Source of the DNA: Ichthyophis bannanicus
Taxonomy: Eukaryota; Chordata; Amphibia; Gymnophiona; Ichthyophiidae
Length of the DNA stretch: 64,000 nucleotides
Reading direction: 5' to 3'
Assembly: GCA_033557465.1 (NCBI GenBank)
Contig: CM066031.1
Location: 1,668,114,800-1,668,178,799 of the forward strand
Position numbers and translations under genes: made by a program
In this document: in pieces, positions 1 through 11,177 of the stretch
How the letters are laid out: every line of letters begins with the position of its first letter
Numbering within the stretch: position 1 is the stretch's first letter
Notes under the pieces: generated by a model
What the model was told of the DNA's origin: nothing
Databases searched by the model: none
Seen by the model: only the letters and a program-made list of their open reading frames with translations

Positions 1-1790
1 ACCCTGGTCCTGTGTGAGAAGGTTGGGTTGGAACCCCAGAGGCAGTGGAGGATCCACCGCCAGTTGAAGCAGAAGAGGAAACCAAGGCTGTCTCGGCCAC
101 CTGGGAGCTACCAGCAGGACCGAGGCCTTGTCGTGGAGAATCTTGAATAGGGTCCGGGCCACCAAGGGCGTGGGAGGAAACACATAGAGGAGGCCCTGAG
201 ACCAAGATATCAGAAAAGCATCCGCTGCTATCCGCAGAGGATGTGGTTGCCTGGAGCAGAACTTTGGCAGCTGCTTGTTCAAGGGGCTGGCAAAGAGATC
301 TATCAAAGGGAGACCCCATTTCAGGAAGATCTTCTGAACTACTGAAGAATGGATCTGCCACTCGTGGGGCTGCAGTATCCTGCTTAATCTGTCTGCCAGG
401 TAGTTGTCCTGGCCTGGAAGGTACACAGCCCTGAGGAGCATGTTGTGCTTGAGGGCAAAAGAACAAAGGTCCTGAGCCTCCCGACAAAGGATCCTGGACC
501 CAGTTCCGCCCTGTTTGTTCACAGAAAACATGGCAACTTGGTTGTCTGTCTGAATCAGGACAGACTGTTGAGCCAGGGTAGGAGTGAAAGCTTTGAGTGC
601 TAACCGAATAGCTCGGAGTTCGAGGAGATTGATCTGCTGTGCAGCTTCCCAGGGAGACCAGAGGCCCTGGGTGCATTGCCTAGACAATGAGCTCCCCAGC
701 CCTGCAGTGAGGCATCCGTCGTCACCACAACTGTGTACCCTGGAATCTGAAAAGGTACCCCTTTCAGTAGGTTTGGTGGATGCAGCCACCAGTTGAGGGA
801 GTGCAGAAACGGTTTGGACACTCTTATCCTGTCTCTGAGGCTGCCTGTGGCTTGTGACCATTGAGTCCGAAGGCACCACTGTGCTGGCCTCATATGGAGC
901 CGGGCATTGGGGGTGACATGTACTGTCAAAGCCATGTGGCCAAGCAGCCTCAGGCAGAGTCTGGCGGAGACCAGGGAGCTGCTGAGAAACTGACTTGCCA
1001 GGGCCATCAACCGTTGGGCCCTGTTTTCTGGCAAGAATGCCTTTGCCCGGAGAGAGTCCAACCTTGCCCCTATGAATTCCAAGTCCTGGGAAGGGAGCAA
1101 AGTGGACTTTGCGAAGTTTATGACAAATCCCAGGTGTTGGAGAAGAGCAATGGTTCTGAGGGTGGCTTGATTGGCCTCCTGACTTGTCTGACCTCTGATG
1201 AGCCAGTCGTCCAGATAAGGGAAGACAAAGATGCCCTGATTTCTCAGGTAGGCCGCCACCACTGCTAGGCATTTTGTGAAGACTCTGGGGGCGGAGGTGA
1301 GGCCAAAGGGCAGCACTCTGTACTGATAATGGTTTCCTCCCACGATGAACCTCAGGTACTGTCTGTGGTCTGGATGAATGAGGATGTGAGTGTACGCATC
1401 CTTTAGATCTAAGGAACATAGCCAATCTCCCTGCTGGAGGTAGGGCAGAAGGGTTCCAAGAGTAAACATCTTGAACTTTTCCTTCACTAGGAACGTTGAG
1501 GTTCCTGAGGTCCAGAATGGGACGAAGGCCACCGGCCCTTTTGGGCACAAGGAAATACCTGGAGTAGAAGCCGTGACCCTGTAAGTGGGGAGGCACAGGC
1601 TCCACCGCCCTGTCCACCAACAGACCTTGAAGCTCTTGTAGAAGAAGGTCTGTGTGCACGGGAGGCCTTGGAGGTTCCCCTGGAAAATATGGTGGAGGCA
1701 GTTGGTGAAAATGGAGGGCATAGCCCTTGTGGACTATCTCCAGCTCCCAAGGGGCCACTGATGGGCGAAGAGGGCAAGGCGACCTCCTGT
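1..1790 (-). pseudogene. DIRS RT-RNase H, copy A (frameshifted)
   Basis: Remnant of the RT-RNase H polyprotein of DIRS copy A. In the frame spanning about 660-1500 the RT landmarks are clear: LDLKDAYTHILIHP (motif A aspartate), LPFGLTSAPRVFTKCLAVV (motif B) and FPYLDDWLI (catalytic YxDD-type motif). The thumb region LEFIGARLDS and the first RNase H motif TTDASLQGWGAH follow. Compared with the copies at 27526-29637 and 49442-51274, the frame shifts near 1490 and again near 650, so the open stretch ends at 600 in wrong-frame residues. The rest of RNase H (TDNQVAMF-type region, 480-560) lies in another frame and shows a change where a conserved YVNK segment is expected. It cannot give a full enzyme as it stands. 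Confidence 0.85.
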
Positions 1791-1833
1791 GCAGGGTAGG
1801 GAGAGCAGTGGAGGAGAGGCTACGCTCAAGGAG

Positions 1834-3756
1834 TCAAAAGCCCCCACCCTGCTGAGTGGTAGCAGGGGCCTGAGGCTTGGGGGTCCTCTGCCTACGGGGC
1901 CCATTACCCTGGCCCTTGGCCTGCTGACCCTGGGGGGCAGCTTGGGCAGCCTGATATTGCGGGTACTGTTTGTAGGCAGTGCCCTTCCTCGGGTAAAAGG
2001 ACCTTTTACCCGAGCCCTTCTTCTTGTGTGAAGGGGCAGAGGTCTTCCTCGACAGCCTTGTCCGGGTAAGGTGCTCAGTCTCGAGTTGAGCGGCCTTCTT
2101 GGTCACGGGCTTGCCAAAAAGGTTCTCACCTCGGCAAGGGACATCGACCAACTTGTCCTGAACCCATGGCTCGAGGTCCGATGACTGCAGCCACGCCTGG
2201 CGTCGAGCCGCGATGCGGGCAGCCGCAACTCGGGCCGAAGCCTCGAAGCCATCGTAGGCAGCGCGGGACATGAACTTCGAGCATTCCCGAAACCCCGAAG
2301 ACAAGGACTTGAATCTCTGCAAGGGTTCCCCGGAAAGTCCAGCAGAGAATCAGGCCAACTCCTTGGCCAGGTCTCGCAAGTACATGCCCATGTACAGCTG
2401 GTAAGACTGGACACGGCTAGCAAGCATGGACCCCTGGAAGCACTTTCTACCGATGCCATCGAGGTTCCGGGCCTCCCGGTCGGGAGGCACCACGGAGTGC
2501 ATCTTCTGGCTCTTCAGACGATGCATGGCCGATTCCACAACCATGGAATGGTGTGGTAGCTGTGCCTTTTGAAAACCAGGGCTTTTGCGGAGGCGATAAA
2601 TGGAATCGACTCGCTTGCTTAGAACCGGCGCCAAGGCCGGTGCCTCCCACATTCGGAAGAGGAGCCGTTCCAGCATCGGAGGAACCGGGATAGTAAAGGC
2701 CTCCTTCGGAGGAGAGTCATACTGCAGGGCCTCTTCGGCTCGAGGCTCTTCCTCGGGGTCGGCTGGGATAGCCAAGGCAGCGGCCATATCCCGGACAAAC
2801 TCCGAGAACCTAGTGTCCTCCAGAGGGGATCTACTCCGGGGCTCAGACTGCGGTGAGTCCGACGGGACGCACCGAGTTTTAAAGATATCGGGAGACTCCT
2901 CGTCCTCCGTCTCCCAGGCCGACTCATCCGAGGAGGAGTCAGGGTCAGACCCCACGGGGCCCCGAGGCACCCGCCCCGACGCCGGGGGTGCCGGCATCGA
3001 CACCCTCGGTCCCGAACGGGAGGTTGAGGGAGACCGCGACCGAGGATGACCTCGAGCCACGAGGGACTCGAGTATCAGCTCGGTCTCCGGGGTTGACTTC
3101 GAAGTCGACGTCCCGGTGGTCGGGGCAGATGCGCCAGACAGGCTGGCCATCAGTGCCCGCTGCTGCTCCATGAAGGCAGACAATCTGCTCTCCAAGGCTG
3201 TCATCCTGAGACTCAGCTCGGGAGACGCAGCAGCCACCGACTCGGGCCCCGGCAGCGCCGGGCCCGATGTCGGCTCCCTGGGAGGAGAGTCCACGAGGAC
3301 TACGGGGCTTACGTGTCCAGCAGACTCTGGCTCCACACGAGGAACTTTGGCAGGCTTCTCCGGTTCCACGGGCCCGGGGCGACGGTCGGGGGTCTTAGAC
3401 CTGGCCCTCGAGGGACCAGGGACCTCCTCTGACGCCGCCCTTGAGAGCCGCTTCTTCCTCTTGCATTCCCGGTCAGGGGACCCCCTGTCCGAGGAGCTTC
3501 GATGGCTCTCGGGATCGGAATCCCGAGATGTCGAGGCCTCAGACGAGGTCCGGGCCCGGCCGGAGGCTGAGTCCGAGAAAAGCCTTTCCTTTTGCTGCTG
3601 GCGACTTCGAAGTGCTGTGGAAGACATTTTTCCACAGGCCCCGCATGACTTAGGATCGTGGTCGGGGCCGAGGCACCGAAGGCAGCAGTCGTGTGTGTTG
3701 GTGAGAGACATGAGTTTCTTACACCGATCACACTTCTTAAAGCCAGTGGAAGCCAT
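1834..3756 (-). pseudogene. DIRS gag-like protein, copy A
   Basis: Gag-like ORF of DIRS family alpha. I place the start at the ATG at 3754-3756 (MASTGFKKCDRC), because all alpha copies align from there; the open frame continues upstream to 3933 without similarity. Residues 5-40 form a cysteine cluster (CDRCKK, then CCLRCLGPDHDPKSC) like a small zinc-binding module. A long Ser/Pro/Arg/acidic-rich region follows, then a conserved block (PPMLERLLFRMWEAPA, GFQKAQLPHHSMVVESAMHR). The frame ends at 2350. The C-terminal part (QRFKSLSSGFRECSKF, GENLFGKP, Lys/Arg-rich tail) continues in a different frame at 1834-2322, so at least one frameshift breaks the gene. The role is assumed to be the nucleocapsid-like protein usual for DIRS ORF1. 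Confidence 0.8.
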
Positions 3757-4121
3757 CGGGGAAAAAAGAGTCCCCGCGAGGTCAAAGGACCGGCCTTCCA
3801 GGGAAAAAGAGAAAAAAGGGCGCGAACGCCAGCCACAAAGGGCAAAAACCGAAAAAGAAGAATCGGGCTCGATACCGGTGTACCGAACCCGGCGGGAGAG
3901 GAACCGGCGTCGAACTGGTAGAAAAAAGAGCAAAAAATCGCTGAAAAAAATCTACTTTTAACCGGGAACACAGGACACACATCCGATGGGCTTCTCGGAA
4001 AAAAAGAAACTGAGGTAAGATGGCACCTTTCGGCGAGAAGGGAACCGTGCTTGCGTGCTGCATTCCCAAAGGCTTTCATAGAAAGCTGGGGAAATGCTCG
4101 CTGGGGCTTCATCGGCGCCGA

Positions 4122-4341
4122 TTTATTTATTTTATTTATTTATTTTATTACAATCTCTTATATACCGCACTATTTAGCATCAGCGCGGTTTACATAAAAA
4201 CAAAGGACCATAACATCAAGCAGTTTGGTTTTACAGAGAACAGGAAAAGCAACTTGGATAACACAGGGAAATATGAACTGGAACTATTTACATATGTTCA
4301 GTATGCATTGTGTTGCGGATTAGGGTATTCTCTTACAAAGT
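4122..4341 (-). mobile_element. LINE-tail short element inserted in DIRS copy A terminus
   Basis: Read on the minus strand, this ends with TGTAAACCGCGCTGATGC, then AGTGCGGTATATAAGA and a run of (AAATAAAT)n. It interrupts the DIRS right terminal repeat between CATCGGCGCCGAT and CCCATATGTGAGG. Related copies lie at 7108-7390 and 60225-60410. The end resembles the 3' tails of the LINE fragments at 21745-22150 and 57541-58003. It is a short LINE 3' fragment or a SINE using that tail; no box A or B is seen. Confidence 0.7.
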
Positions 4342-4380
4342 CCCATATGTGAGGACTGACTTCCTGCTTGGTCCTGGAGA

Positions 4381-5098
4381 ATTAGAAAAATAAAATAGCC
4401 AGACAATAAAGGTAGAAAATAATAATTTCATTTTCAATATACTATTTGGAATATGTCAATTTTTCTAATTTACATCAGTTGTCTTTCTATGCATCTCTTC
4501 CTATTTCTTTGCTATTCTACTGCATGCAGTGTGGCTTCTTGGGATTTCAGTTGACTATTTTCTACATATTTCTGTTTTTAGTTTGTGATCACTTATGCTG
4601 TACTTAGTGAGGATCTGCCTATATTCTAAGGGGCATGTTTACTAAAGGTTAACAAGTGTTGATGAAATTAACGCGTATTAAGTGCCACTTGTGTGATTGA
4701 GACCAGGTGTCTGTTAGCAGAGGGAACAAACTAGAAGGGGGGCTAGGAAGCTGAAGGGAGACAGTGAACATGGGAAGGGGGCATAGGAAGAATGTATATA
4801 GGGATAAGCAAGAAGGGGAGATGGAGTGGTGATGTTGGATATGGGTTATAGGGAGACTACAGGAAAATCCTGGGCATTGGGGAGGGGGAGCAGAGGGAGA
4901 CAGAAGAAATGCTAGATACGGAGGTAATAAGGTGAGGGGGAAAGATAGAACATGGGAGTAATAGGGAGAGAGAGGCACAAAAACATAGATTGTGAGCCCT
5001 TTGGATACAAGGGGAAAATATATATACAGAACCTGAATGTACACCACTTTGATTGGTAGAAAAGTGGTATATAAGCCTAGTTAAATAAATAAATAAGA
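4381..5098 (+). repeat. AT-rich repeat and LINE/SINE 3' tail
   Basis: No gene is visible. 4381-4440 holds a phrase (CAGACAATAAAGGTAGAAAA) that recurs in part at 5648-5666, just before the DIRS beta left end, so both DIRS copies probably landed in members of the same background repeat. 4985-5098 ends in ACACCACTTTGATTGGTAGA, then AAGTGGTATATAAGCC and (AAATAAAT)n. This is the same 3' tail design as the other LINE-tail elements, here on the plus strand. 4690-4985 is purine-rich. Confidence 0.5.
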
Positions 5099-5640
5099 TA
5101 GAAAGAGATGATGAGATGCTTGACATGGAAGTAATAGGGGATGGTATGGTATGGAGATGGGGGAGATGCTGGACGGAGGGGAATAGGAAGGGAGAGGGTC
5201 AGACATGGAAGGATTGTGAGAGAGAAAGCGGAGATACTGGATGGAGTGAGAGAGAGAGAGACACACACTGAATGGGGGGAGGGTAAAGAGAGAGCGAATG
5301 AGACTGGGGAATAATGGACCAGGAAAAAAGAGACGGGGAATGGGAGGACTGGAAGGACTGGAGTGAGGGCTGAAAAGTGGTAGATAGATGGAATAAAAAA
5401 AGAGGAGGATTGAGAGATGGATAGTAAGAAAGAGTAGTGAAATCTGAGTGGACAGAAAGAGAGAAAAATAAATGGAAGAAAGTCGAAGGGAAAAGATCAA
5501 TATCCAAGATGGAATGAAGTGAAGAAAACAAAAGAGGAGACAAGAAATGGCAGATGGACTAGAGACCATAGAGAGAGAGAGCTAAGAGAAGACAGAAGAA
5601 ATCAGAAACCTCAAATTGGGACTAGCATGATCAGAGAATA
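5099..5640. repeat. Purine-rich (GA/GGA) low-complexity tract
   Basis: Over 500 bases of nearly uninterrupted A/G-rich sequence on the plus strand, with GAGAGAGA and GGGGGAGAT motifs but no strict period. The long Ser/Leu/Pro-rich open frames on the minus strand come from the pyrimidine bias and are not genes. Confidence 0.7.
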
Positions 5641-5950
5641 AAATGGTCAGATAACAAGGGTAGAAAAAGCATAGTTACTCACCTGTAACAGGTGATCTCC
5701 GGGAACAGCAAGAATCAGTCTTCACTTATTGGTGATGTCGGCATCGAAAGAGCCCTGTGCGGAAACACTCCCCAGCATCCAATAGGAATGCTTTTGGGAG
5801 CATCCCTCAATGCATGTGTGCCTGCCTTCCCTCCTTCCCAACAGTTCTCCTCAGTCAGGTATATAGCATTAAAAAAAAACCCTGTAGGAGAAACAAAAAC
5901 AAATTACAGAAATTTAGTCCCATCTATAACTCTGAGGGGAGGCGGGCGGG

Positions 5951-6046
5951 TTGTGAAGACTGATTCCTGCTGTTCCTGGAGATCAACTGTTACAGGTAAC
6001 TACGCTATCTCCAGGAACAAGCAGGAATGCAGTCTTCACTTATGGG
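5951..6046. repeat. DIRS internal complementary region (left-truncated beta element)
   Basis: The segment pairs with the element's left end (GAAGACTGATTCCTGCTGTT, then CCTGGAGATCAACTGTTACAG) and runs straight on into the complement of a right end (ATCTCCAGGAACAAGCAGG). It is the fused left-plus-right terminal copy that DIRS elements use as a template to rebuild both ends. Confidence 0.75.
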
Positions 6047-6253
6047 ACTCCCCAGCTCCTGATTACAATGAAGGACAGAGTTAAGACCGTGCCAACGAGG
6101 AGGAAATCTGAACCACAAGTAGGGTAAAGCAGGGATCTGTCAGACTCAGCCTCTCGGGCACACTCTTCAAATGTAGTTAGCCAATGACGGTGGGAGGAGG
6201 TGTAGTTAAAGTTTAAAAAGGTGCCGTAAGATGGCTTGACCAAATTGTGTGTC

Positions 6254-7636
6254 TCAACCAGAGTCCTGGTCGAGACAGTAATAGGCAGTAAAGGTATGGA
6301 TAGAAGACCAAGTGGCTGCTCGGCAAATCTCTGAGATGGAGACATAGCATAGGTTGCTCACTGTGACAGCCATAGCTCGGACATTGTGGGCTGTGACATG
6401 CCCCTGCAGGGAACGTCCAGCCTGTGCATATGCAAAAGATATGCAATCAGCAATCCAGTTGGAAAGGGCCCACTTGGAGACTGGGAGACCTGGATGACTA
6501 GGGTCAAAGGAGACAAAGAGCCATGAGGATTGACAATGATCCTTAGTTCTATCGAGATAGAAAGTGAGAGCTCTTTTGCAATCAAGTGTATGCAACGATG
6601 CTTCCGCCATAGAAGAATGAGGTCTTGGAAAAAAGGTCAGAAGAGAAATGGATTGATTAAGGTGGAAAGGAGAAATTACCTTTGGTAGGAACTTGAGATG
6701 AGTCCAGAGGACACCTATATCATGGTGGAAATGGGTGTACGGAGCATAGTCCACCAGAGCTTGCAACTCACTAACCTGACGGGCAGAGTGAGAGTAATCA
6801 GAAAAATTACTTTCCAAGTAAGGAACTTCAGTGAAGCCATAGCTAGTGGCTCAAAAGGGGGTTTGAGCAGTTCTGCAAGGACAATGTTGAGGCCCCATGC
6901 CACGGTAGGATGGTGGATTGATGGTTTTCTTAAAAGAAGGCCACACATAAAGTGTGTCACAAGTGGATGTGAAGAAATTGGATGATCCACAATTCAGTAG
7001 TGAGAGACCAAGATTGCACTAAGGTGGACTCACACCGACTTAATCTTTAGTCCAGATGTGGAGAGATGAAGAAGATATTAAAGTAAGTTCACCACTCGAC
7101 AAGTGAATTTTTATTTTATTTTATTTATTAACATTTTTTATATACCGCACTATTCGTTATCAGCGCGGTTTACATGTAACAAAAGACCTCAGACAAGATA
7201 CAAATATCTGGGTTTTACAGTTAACAGGAAGATCAACTTGGATAACAGGATAACAGGAGAAATTATGTACAAGATTACTATTTACATCAAGGAGTCAGGG
7301 TATGAAAAGTGTCCTGTAAGTCTGTTGAAGGAATTTGAAGAGCTGATGAGACATAAATGGATTGAGAGTTCTCTGAGAACATCAGAGGGAAAACCTACGC
7401 TATTTAAAGGCATACAAATGCCTAGTAGAATTTTTCCTAGAAGCTAGTAAGATATCTGTTACGTCTTCTGGGAGCCGTAAATGAGACAAGACGAAGCATT
7501 CAGTAGTCATGCTGTCAATCGCAATGCTCTCAGGTTGGGGTGAAGAAGTGTTCCCTGGTCCTGCAAGAGAAGACTGGGTGTATACCCTAGACTGAGAGGT
7601 TGTGCCTGCATCAGTTGAAGGAGTAGGGGAAACCAA
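6254..7636 (-). pseudogene. DIRS tyrosine recombinase (beta, interrupted)
   Basis: Recombinase that would integrate the DIRS circle. The N-terminal part (LPEDVTDILLASRKNSTRHLYAFK) is encoded at 7400-7470. An inserted LINE-tail element (7108-7390) then splits it, and coding resumes at about 7105 with the SLVEW-type helical region. Catalytic-domain landmarks are a SELQAL block after the first arginine region, HNVR (the H-x-x-R box) and TFTAYYCLDQ, holding the candidate nucleophilic tyrosine. A frame change lies between the 6715-6990 and 6254-6817 segments. The order and motifs match the recombinases at 14442-15424 and 26314-27509. The gene is dead because of the insertion. Confidence 0.8.
7108..7390 (-). 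mobile_element. LINE-tail short element inside DIRS recombinase
   Basis: Minus-strand short element of the same family as 4122-4341. On the minus strand it ends with TGTAAACCGCGCTGATAACG, AATAGTGCGGTATATAAA and an A/T-rich tail. It splits the recombinase reading frame of the DIRS beta fragment. Confidence 0.7.
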
Positions 7637-7662
7637 AGCTGACGGGGCCAGAAGTAGCAGAT

Positions 7663-8410
7663 TTGGAAGACATAAGGAAGACAGAGAGGTACATAGACGA
7701 GACCTACAGGGATATAGTCCTGAAGTCCCACCTCCAGTCTGGCATCATCCCTGTTGCCATGGAGGAGAGAGGTCACATGATAGGAGAGCATCACCATGGC
7801 ATGGCAGGAAGTGATCCTATAACTAGGACCTGTTATCCAGGTGATATAAAACCCTCTCACACTGAGGGAGTTTCTCCAGGGCCATGTGCCCATGAGGGAA
7901 GGGTTAGGATGGCTGTTATAGTTGGTGATTCGATCATTAGGCATGTAGATAGCTGGGTGGCTGGTGGACGTGAAGATCACCTGGTAACATACCTGCCTGG
8001 TGCGAAGGTAGCAGACCTCACGCGCCACCTAGACAAGGTCTTAGATAGTGCTGGGGAGGAGTCTGCTGTCTTGGTACATGTGGTACCAATGACATAGGAA
8101 AATGTGGTAGGGAGGTTCTGGAGGTTAAATTTAGGCTTTAGGTAGGAAGCTGAAATCCAGAACTTCCAGGGTAGTGTTCTCCGAAATGCTTCCTGCTTCA
8201 CACGCAGGACCCAAAAGGCAAGCAGAGCTCCGGAGTCTCAATGCGTGAATGAGACAATGGTGCAAGGATGAGGGTTTTGGATTTGTTAGGAACTGGGGAA
8301 CAATCTGGGGAAAGGAGGGGCTCTTCTGAAGGGATGGGCCTCACCTTAATCGGGATGAAACCAGGTTGCTGGCATTGACCTTTAAAAAGGAGATAGAGCA
8401 GCTTTTAAAA
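7663..8410 (+). pseudogene. CR1 ORF1 remnant (esterase domain)
   Basis: C-terminal two thirds of CR1 ORF1. AVIVGDSIIRHVDSWVAGG holds the GDS serine block of SGNH/GDSL-type esterases. The following G-T-N-D block has lost a base at about 8084 relative to 38019, so the frame runs into a stop at 8097. Later segments (frame changes near 8150 and 8250) still carry recognisable sequence up to the DGPHLNRD-type block at 8335-8365. The N-terminal cysteine motif is absent because of 5' truncation. Confidence 0.75.
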
Positions 8411-8448
8411 CAGATAATAGGGGAGAGCCGACAGTAGCCCAAGAGCAC

Positions 8449-10852
8449 ATGGTTCGGAACAATGTATCCTTGAAGGATACTACCAAAAAAATGAAGTTAG
8501 GGCACATCAGCAGAGAGGTTCCTATAAAGACAAAGGTAGCCCAAATGCCCTTGAGTACGGAGCAGACAGAGCTTAAAGATTCCAAATTAGCCCTGCCTAC
8601 CAAGAACCAGATTAATATGAATAAAATACAGTCTCTAAAATGCTTATATGCAAATGCTAGAAGTCTAAAAAATAAGATGGGAGGGTTAGAATACATACAG
8701 TAGCACTAAATGAGAAGTTAGATATGACTGGTATCTCAGAGACATGGTGGAAGGAGGACAACCAGTGGGACACTGTGATACCTGGGCACAAACTATATCG
8801 TAATAATAGAGCTGATCAAATTGGTGGAGGGGCTGCACGCTATGTTAGAGAGGGCATTGAGTCACAAAGGATTAAAGTTTTGCAGGAAACAAAATTCGCT
8901 GTAGAATCTCTATGGATTCCATGTAAAAAGGGGAAGGCGATGGTAATGGGGTTTTACTATCGACTGCCTGGCCAGAATGAACAAATGGATGATACCATGC
9001 TCAAAAAAATCAAGGAAGCTAACAAAAGTTACAGCACAGTAATAATAATGGTTGATTTCAATTACCCCGGTATTGACTGGGTCAGTGTCACGGCAGGACA
9101 TGATAGGGAGATAAAGTTTCTAGATGAAATAAATGACTGCTTCTTGGAGCAGCTGGTTCAGGAACCGACCAGAGGTGAGCCATTTTGGACTTAGTCCTTA
9201 GTGGAAAACCAGATCTGGTGCAAGAGATAAGGGTGTTGGGGCCACTTGGCCATAGTGATCATAGCATGATCGTATTTGATTTAATTAATGGAGGAGAGAT
9301 GGTAAGGAAATCCACAGTACTACCTTTTAACTTTCAAAAGAGAGACTATGATAAAATGAAGAAAATAGTTAAGAAAAAACAAAAAGGAGCAGTTGCAAAG
9401 GTTAAAGACTTACATCAAGCTTGGGAGTTGTTTAAAAATACTATCTTGAAAGCCCAGACTGAAGTGGTATTTAAAGGTGATACTGCGGAAGAATTGAAAG
9501 AAATATCAATACACCAGGAAGATGTATTATAAGTATTTGATAAACTGAAGAGTAGGAAATCACCTGGACTGATTGGTATACATCCAAGGGTGTTGAAAGA
9601 ACTGAAATATGAGATTGCAGACCTGCTATTAGTAATCTGTGAACTATCTTTAAAATCATCTCTAATACCTGAAGATTGGAGGATCGCCAGCGTAACGCCA
9701 ATTTTTAAAAAGGGTTCCAGGAGTGATCCGGGAAACTACAGACCGGTGAGCCTGACATCCATACCGGGAAAAATGGTAGAAACCATCATAAAGAACAAAA
9801 TTACTCAACATGTAGATAGTCATGGCTTAATGGGAGACAGCCAAAATGGCTTTAGACAAGGAAGATCTTGTCTTACTAATCTGTTATGTTTTTTTGAAGG
9901 TGTGAATAAACAAGTAGACAAAGGTGAGTCAGTTAATATAGTGTATCTGGACTTTCAGAAAGCCTTTGACAAGGTCCCTCATCAGAGACTTTTGGCAAAA
10001 CTAAAACGTCATGGGATAGGAGGCAGTGTACTATCGTGCATTAGGAACTGGTTAAAAGGTCGAAAGCAGAGGGTAGGGCTAAATGGACAATTTTCCCAAT
10101 GGAGAAAGGTGAATAGTGGAGTACCGCAGGGATCTGTGCTGGGTCCGCTGCTTTTTGACATATTCCTAAATGACCTGGATAAGGGAACAACGAGTGAGCT
10201 TATCAAATTTGCAGATGACACAAAACTATTTAAAGTTGTTAAAACCCAAGAGGATTGTGGAAAATTGCAAGAGGATCTTGGTAAATTGGAAGAATGGGCA
10301 TCTCGTAAATGGCAAATGAAATTTAATGTGGACAAGTGCAAAGTTATGCACCTAGGAAAGAACAACCCAAACTATGGTTACACGATACAAGGCTCCACAT
10401 TGGGAACCACCACCCAGGAAAAAGATTTAGGCTTCATCGTGGATAACATGTTAAAACCCTCCGCCCATTGTGCAGCGGCGGCCAAGAGAGCAAATAGAAA
10501 GCTAGGTATCATAAGGAAAGGAATGGAAAATAAAACAAAGGATATTATAATGCCTCTGTATCGTTCCATGGTGTGACCGCACCTTGAATATTGTGTGCAA
10601 TTCTGGTCACTGTATCTTAAACAGGATATAGCATTATTAAAAAAGGTACAGAGAAGAGTCACTAAAATGGTAAAGGGAATGGAAGAATACTCCTATGAAG
10701 AGAGGCTAAAAAGGTTAGGGCTCTTCAACCTGGAAAAGAGACGGCTGAGGGGAGATATGATTGAGGTCTACAAATTAACGAATGGAGTGGAACAGGTAAA
10801 CGTAGACCGATTGTTTATGTCATCAGAATATAAGACTAGGGGCATGCAATGA
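8449..10852 (+). pseudogene. CR1 ORF2 (endonuclease-RT), family 1, decayed
   Basis: Endonuclease part at 8620-9240: LKCLYANARSLKNKM, TGISETWW and an IIMVDFNYPGIDW block in which the usual G-D-F-N has become V-D-F-N. Then comes the 410-base deletion. RT from 9535: NYRPVSLTSIPGKM, LDFQKAFDKVPHQ (motif A), SGVPQGSVLGPLLF (motif B) and IKFADDTKLF (catalytic motif, F-A-D-D). Thumb and C-terminal segments run to 10852, with a stop after YRSMV at 10576 and further frame changes. It is too damaged to act. Confidence 0.85.
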
Positions 10853-11177
10853 AGCTACAGAGTAACCTATTTAAGACTAATAAGAGAAAATATTTGTTCA
10901 CTCAACGTGTAATCAAACTGGAATTTGTTACCGGAGGATGTAGTAAAAGCTGTTAGTGTAGCTGGGTTTAAAAAAGGTTTGGACAAGTTCCTGGAGGAAA
11001 GGTCCATAAATCATTAGTAAAAGGAACCCAGGATATCACTGCTTGACCCAATACAAGCATTGAGGAATCTGTGTTTTTTTGGGAGACTGCTAGGTACCTA
11101 TGACTTAGATTGACCTGATGGACCTTGGTCTGACCCAGTATGGCATATCTTATGTTCTTATCTTTTCTCTACTCTTA

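Larger units (their letters stand above)
1..4380 (-). mobile_element. DIRS retrotransposon, family alpha, copy A (truncated by window start)
   Basis: Minus-strand DIRS-type element. From low to high coordinates it holds RNase H and RT (1 to about 1790), gag (1834-3756) and the right terminal repeat (about 4010-4380). The recombinase and left terminus lie outside the window. Its sequence parallels the complete copy at 47902-53674, with position 1 matching about 49510. The right end reads as in the other alpha copies (CATATGTGAGGACTGACTTC, then CCTGCTTGGTCCTGGAGA). A LINE-tail element at 4122-4341 interrupts the terminal repeat, with loss of a few bases. No long terminal direct repeats and no DDE integrase are seen, which separates it from LTR retroelements. 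Confidence 0.9.
5669..7650 (-). mobile_element. DIRS retrotransposon, family beta, left-terminal part
   Basis: Starts with the DIRS left terminus GCATAGTTACTCACCTGTAA, nearly the same as at 13879. The terminal repeat (5669-5850) and an internal complementary region (5951-6046) follow, then minus-strand recombinase coding sequence and the extreme C-terminal end of RNase H (WPRQLWFPLLLQL at about 7600-7650). It is cut off at 7650 by a CR1 LINE. RT, gag and the right terminus are missing here. The terminal repeat matches that of the complete beta element at 13879-19575 (AGCTTTTGGGAGCATCCC type). A LINE-tail insert occupies 7108-7390. Confidence 0.85.
7652..11161 (+). mobile_element. CR1 LINE, family 1, 5'-truncated copy
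   Basis: CR1 LINE on the plus strand, aligned along its length with the full copy at 36245-41501. It starts inside ORF1 (GTAGCAGATTTGGAAGACAT), keeps the ORF1 esterase region, endonuclease and RT, and ends with GACCTTGGTCTGACCCAGTA, then TGGCATATCTTATGTTCTTA. That is the 3' end typical of CR1. About 410 bases between endonuclease and RT that are present at 39369-39780 are missing here, at about 9455. It abuts a DIRS fragment on the left and an L2 LINE on the right. Confidence 0.9.

Noticed and set aside
861..1268. 135-codon plus-strand frame over the DIRS RT region
   Set aside because: Antisense to RT with YLDDW on the other strand; no domain, and similar antisense frames appear in every DIRS copy.
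3116..3961. 281-codon plus-strand frame
   Set aside because: Antisense shadow of the Ser/Arg-rich gag gene, where codon bias keeps the other strand open.
4649..5569. Several minus-strand Ser/Leu/Pro frames
   Set aside because: Produced by the purine-rich tract; hydrophobic low-complexity only, no start context or family.
6254..7636. Phage-type integrase suggesting bacterial or phage DNA
   Set aside because: Recombinase sits beside RT-RNase H relatives and LINEs in DIRS order; no prokaryotic gene features anywhere.
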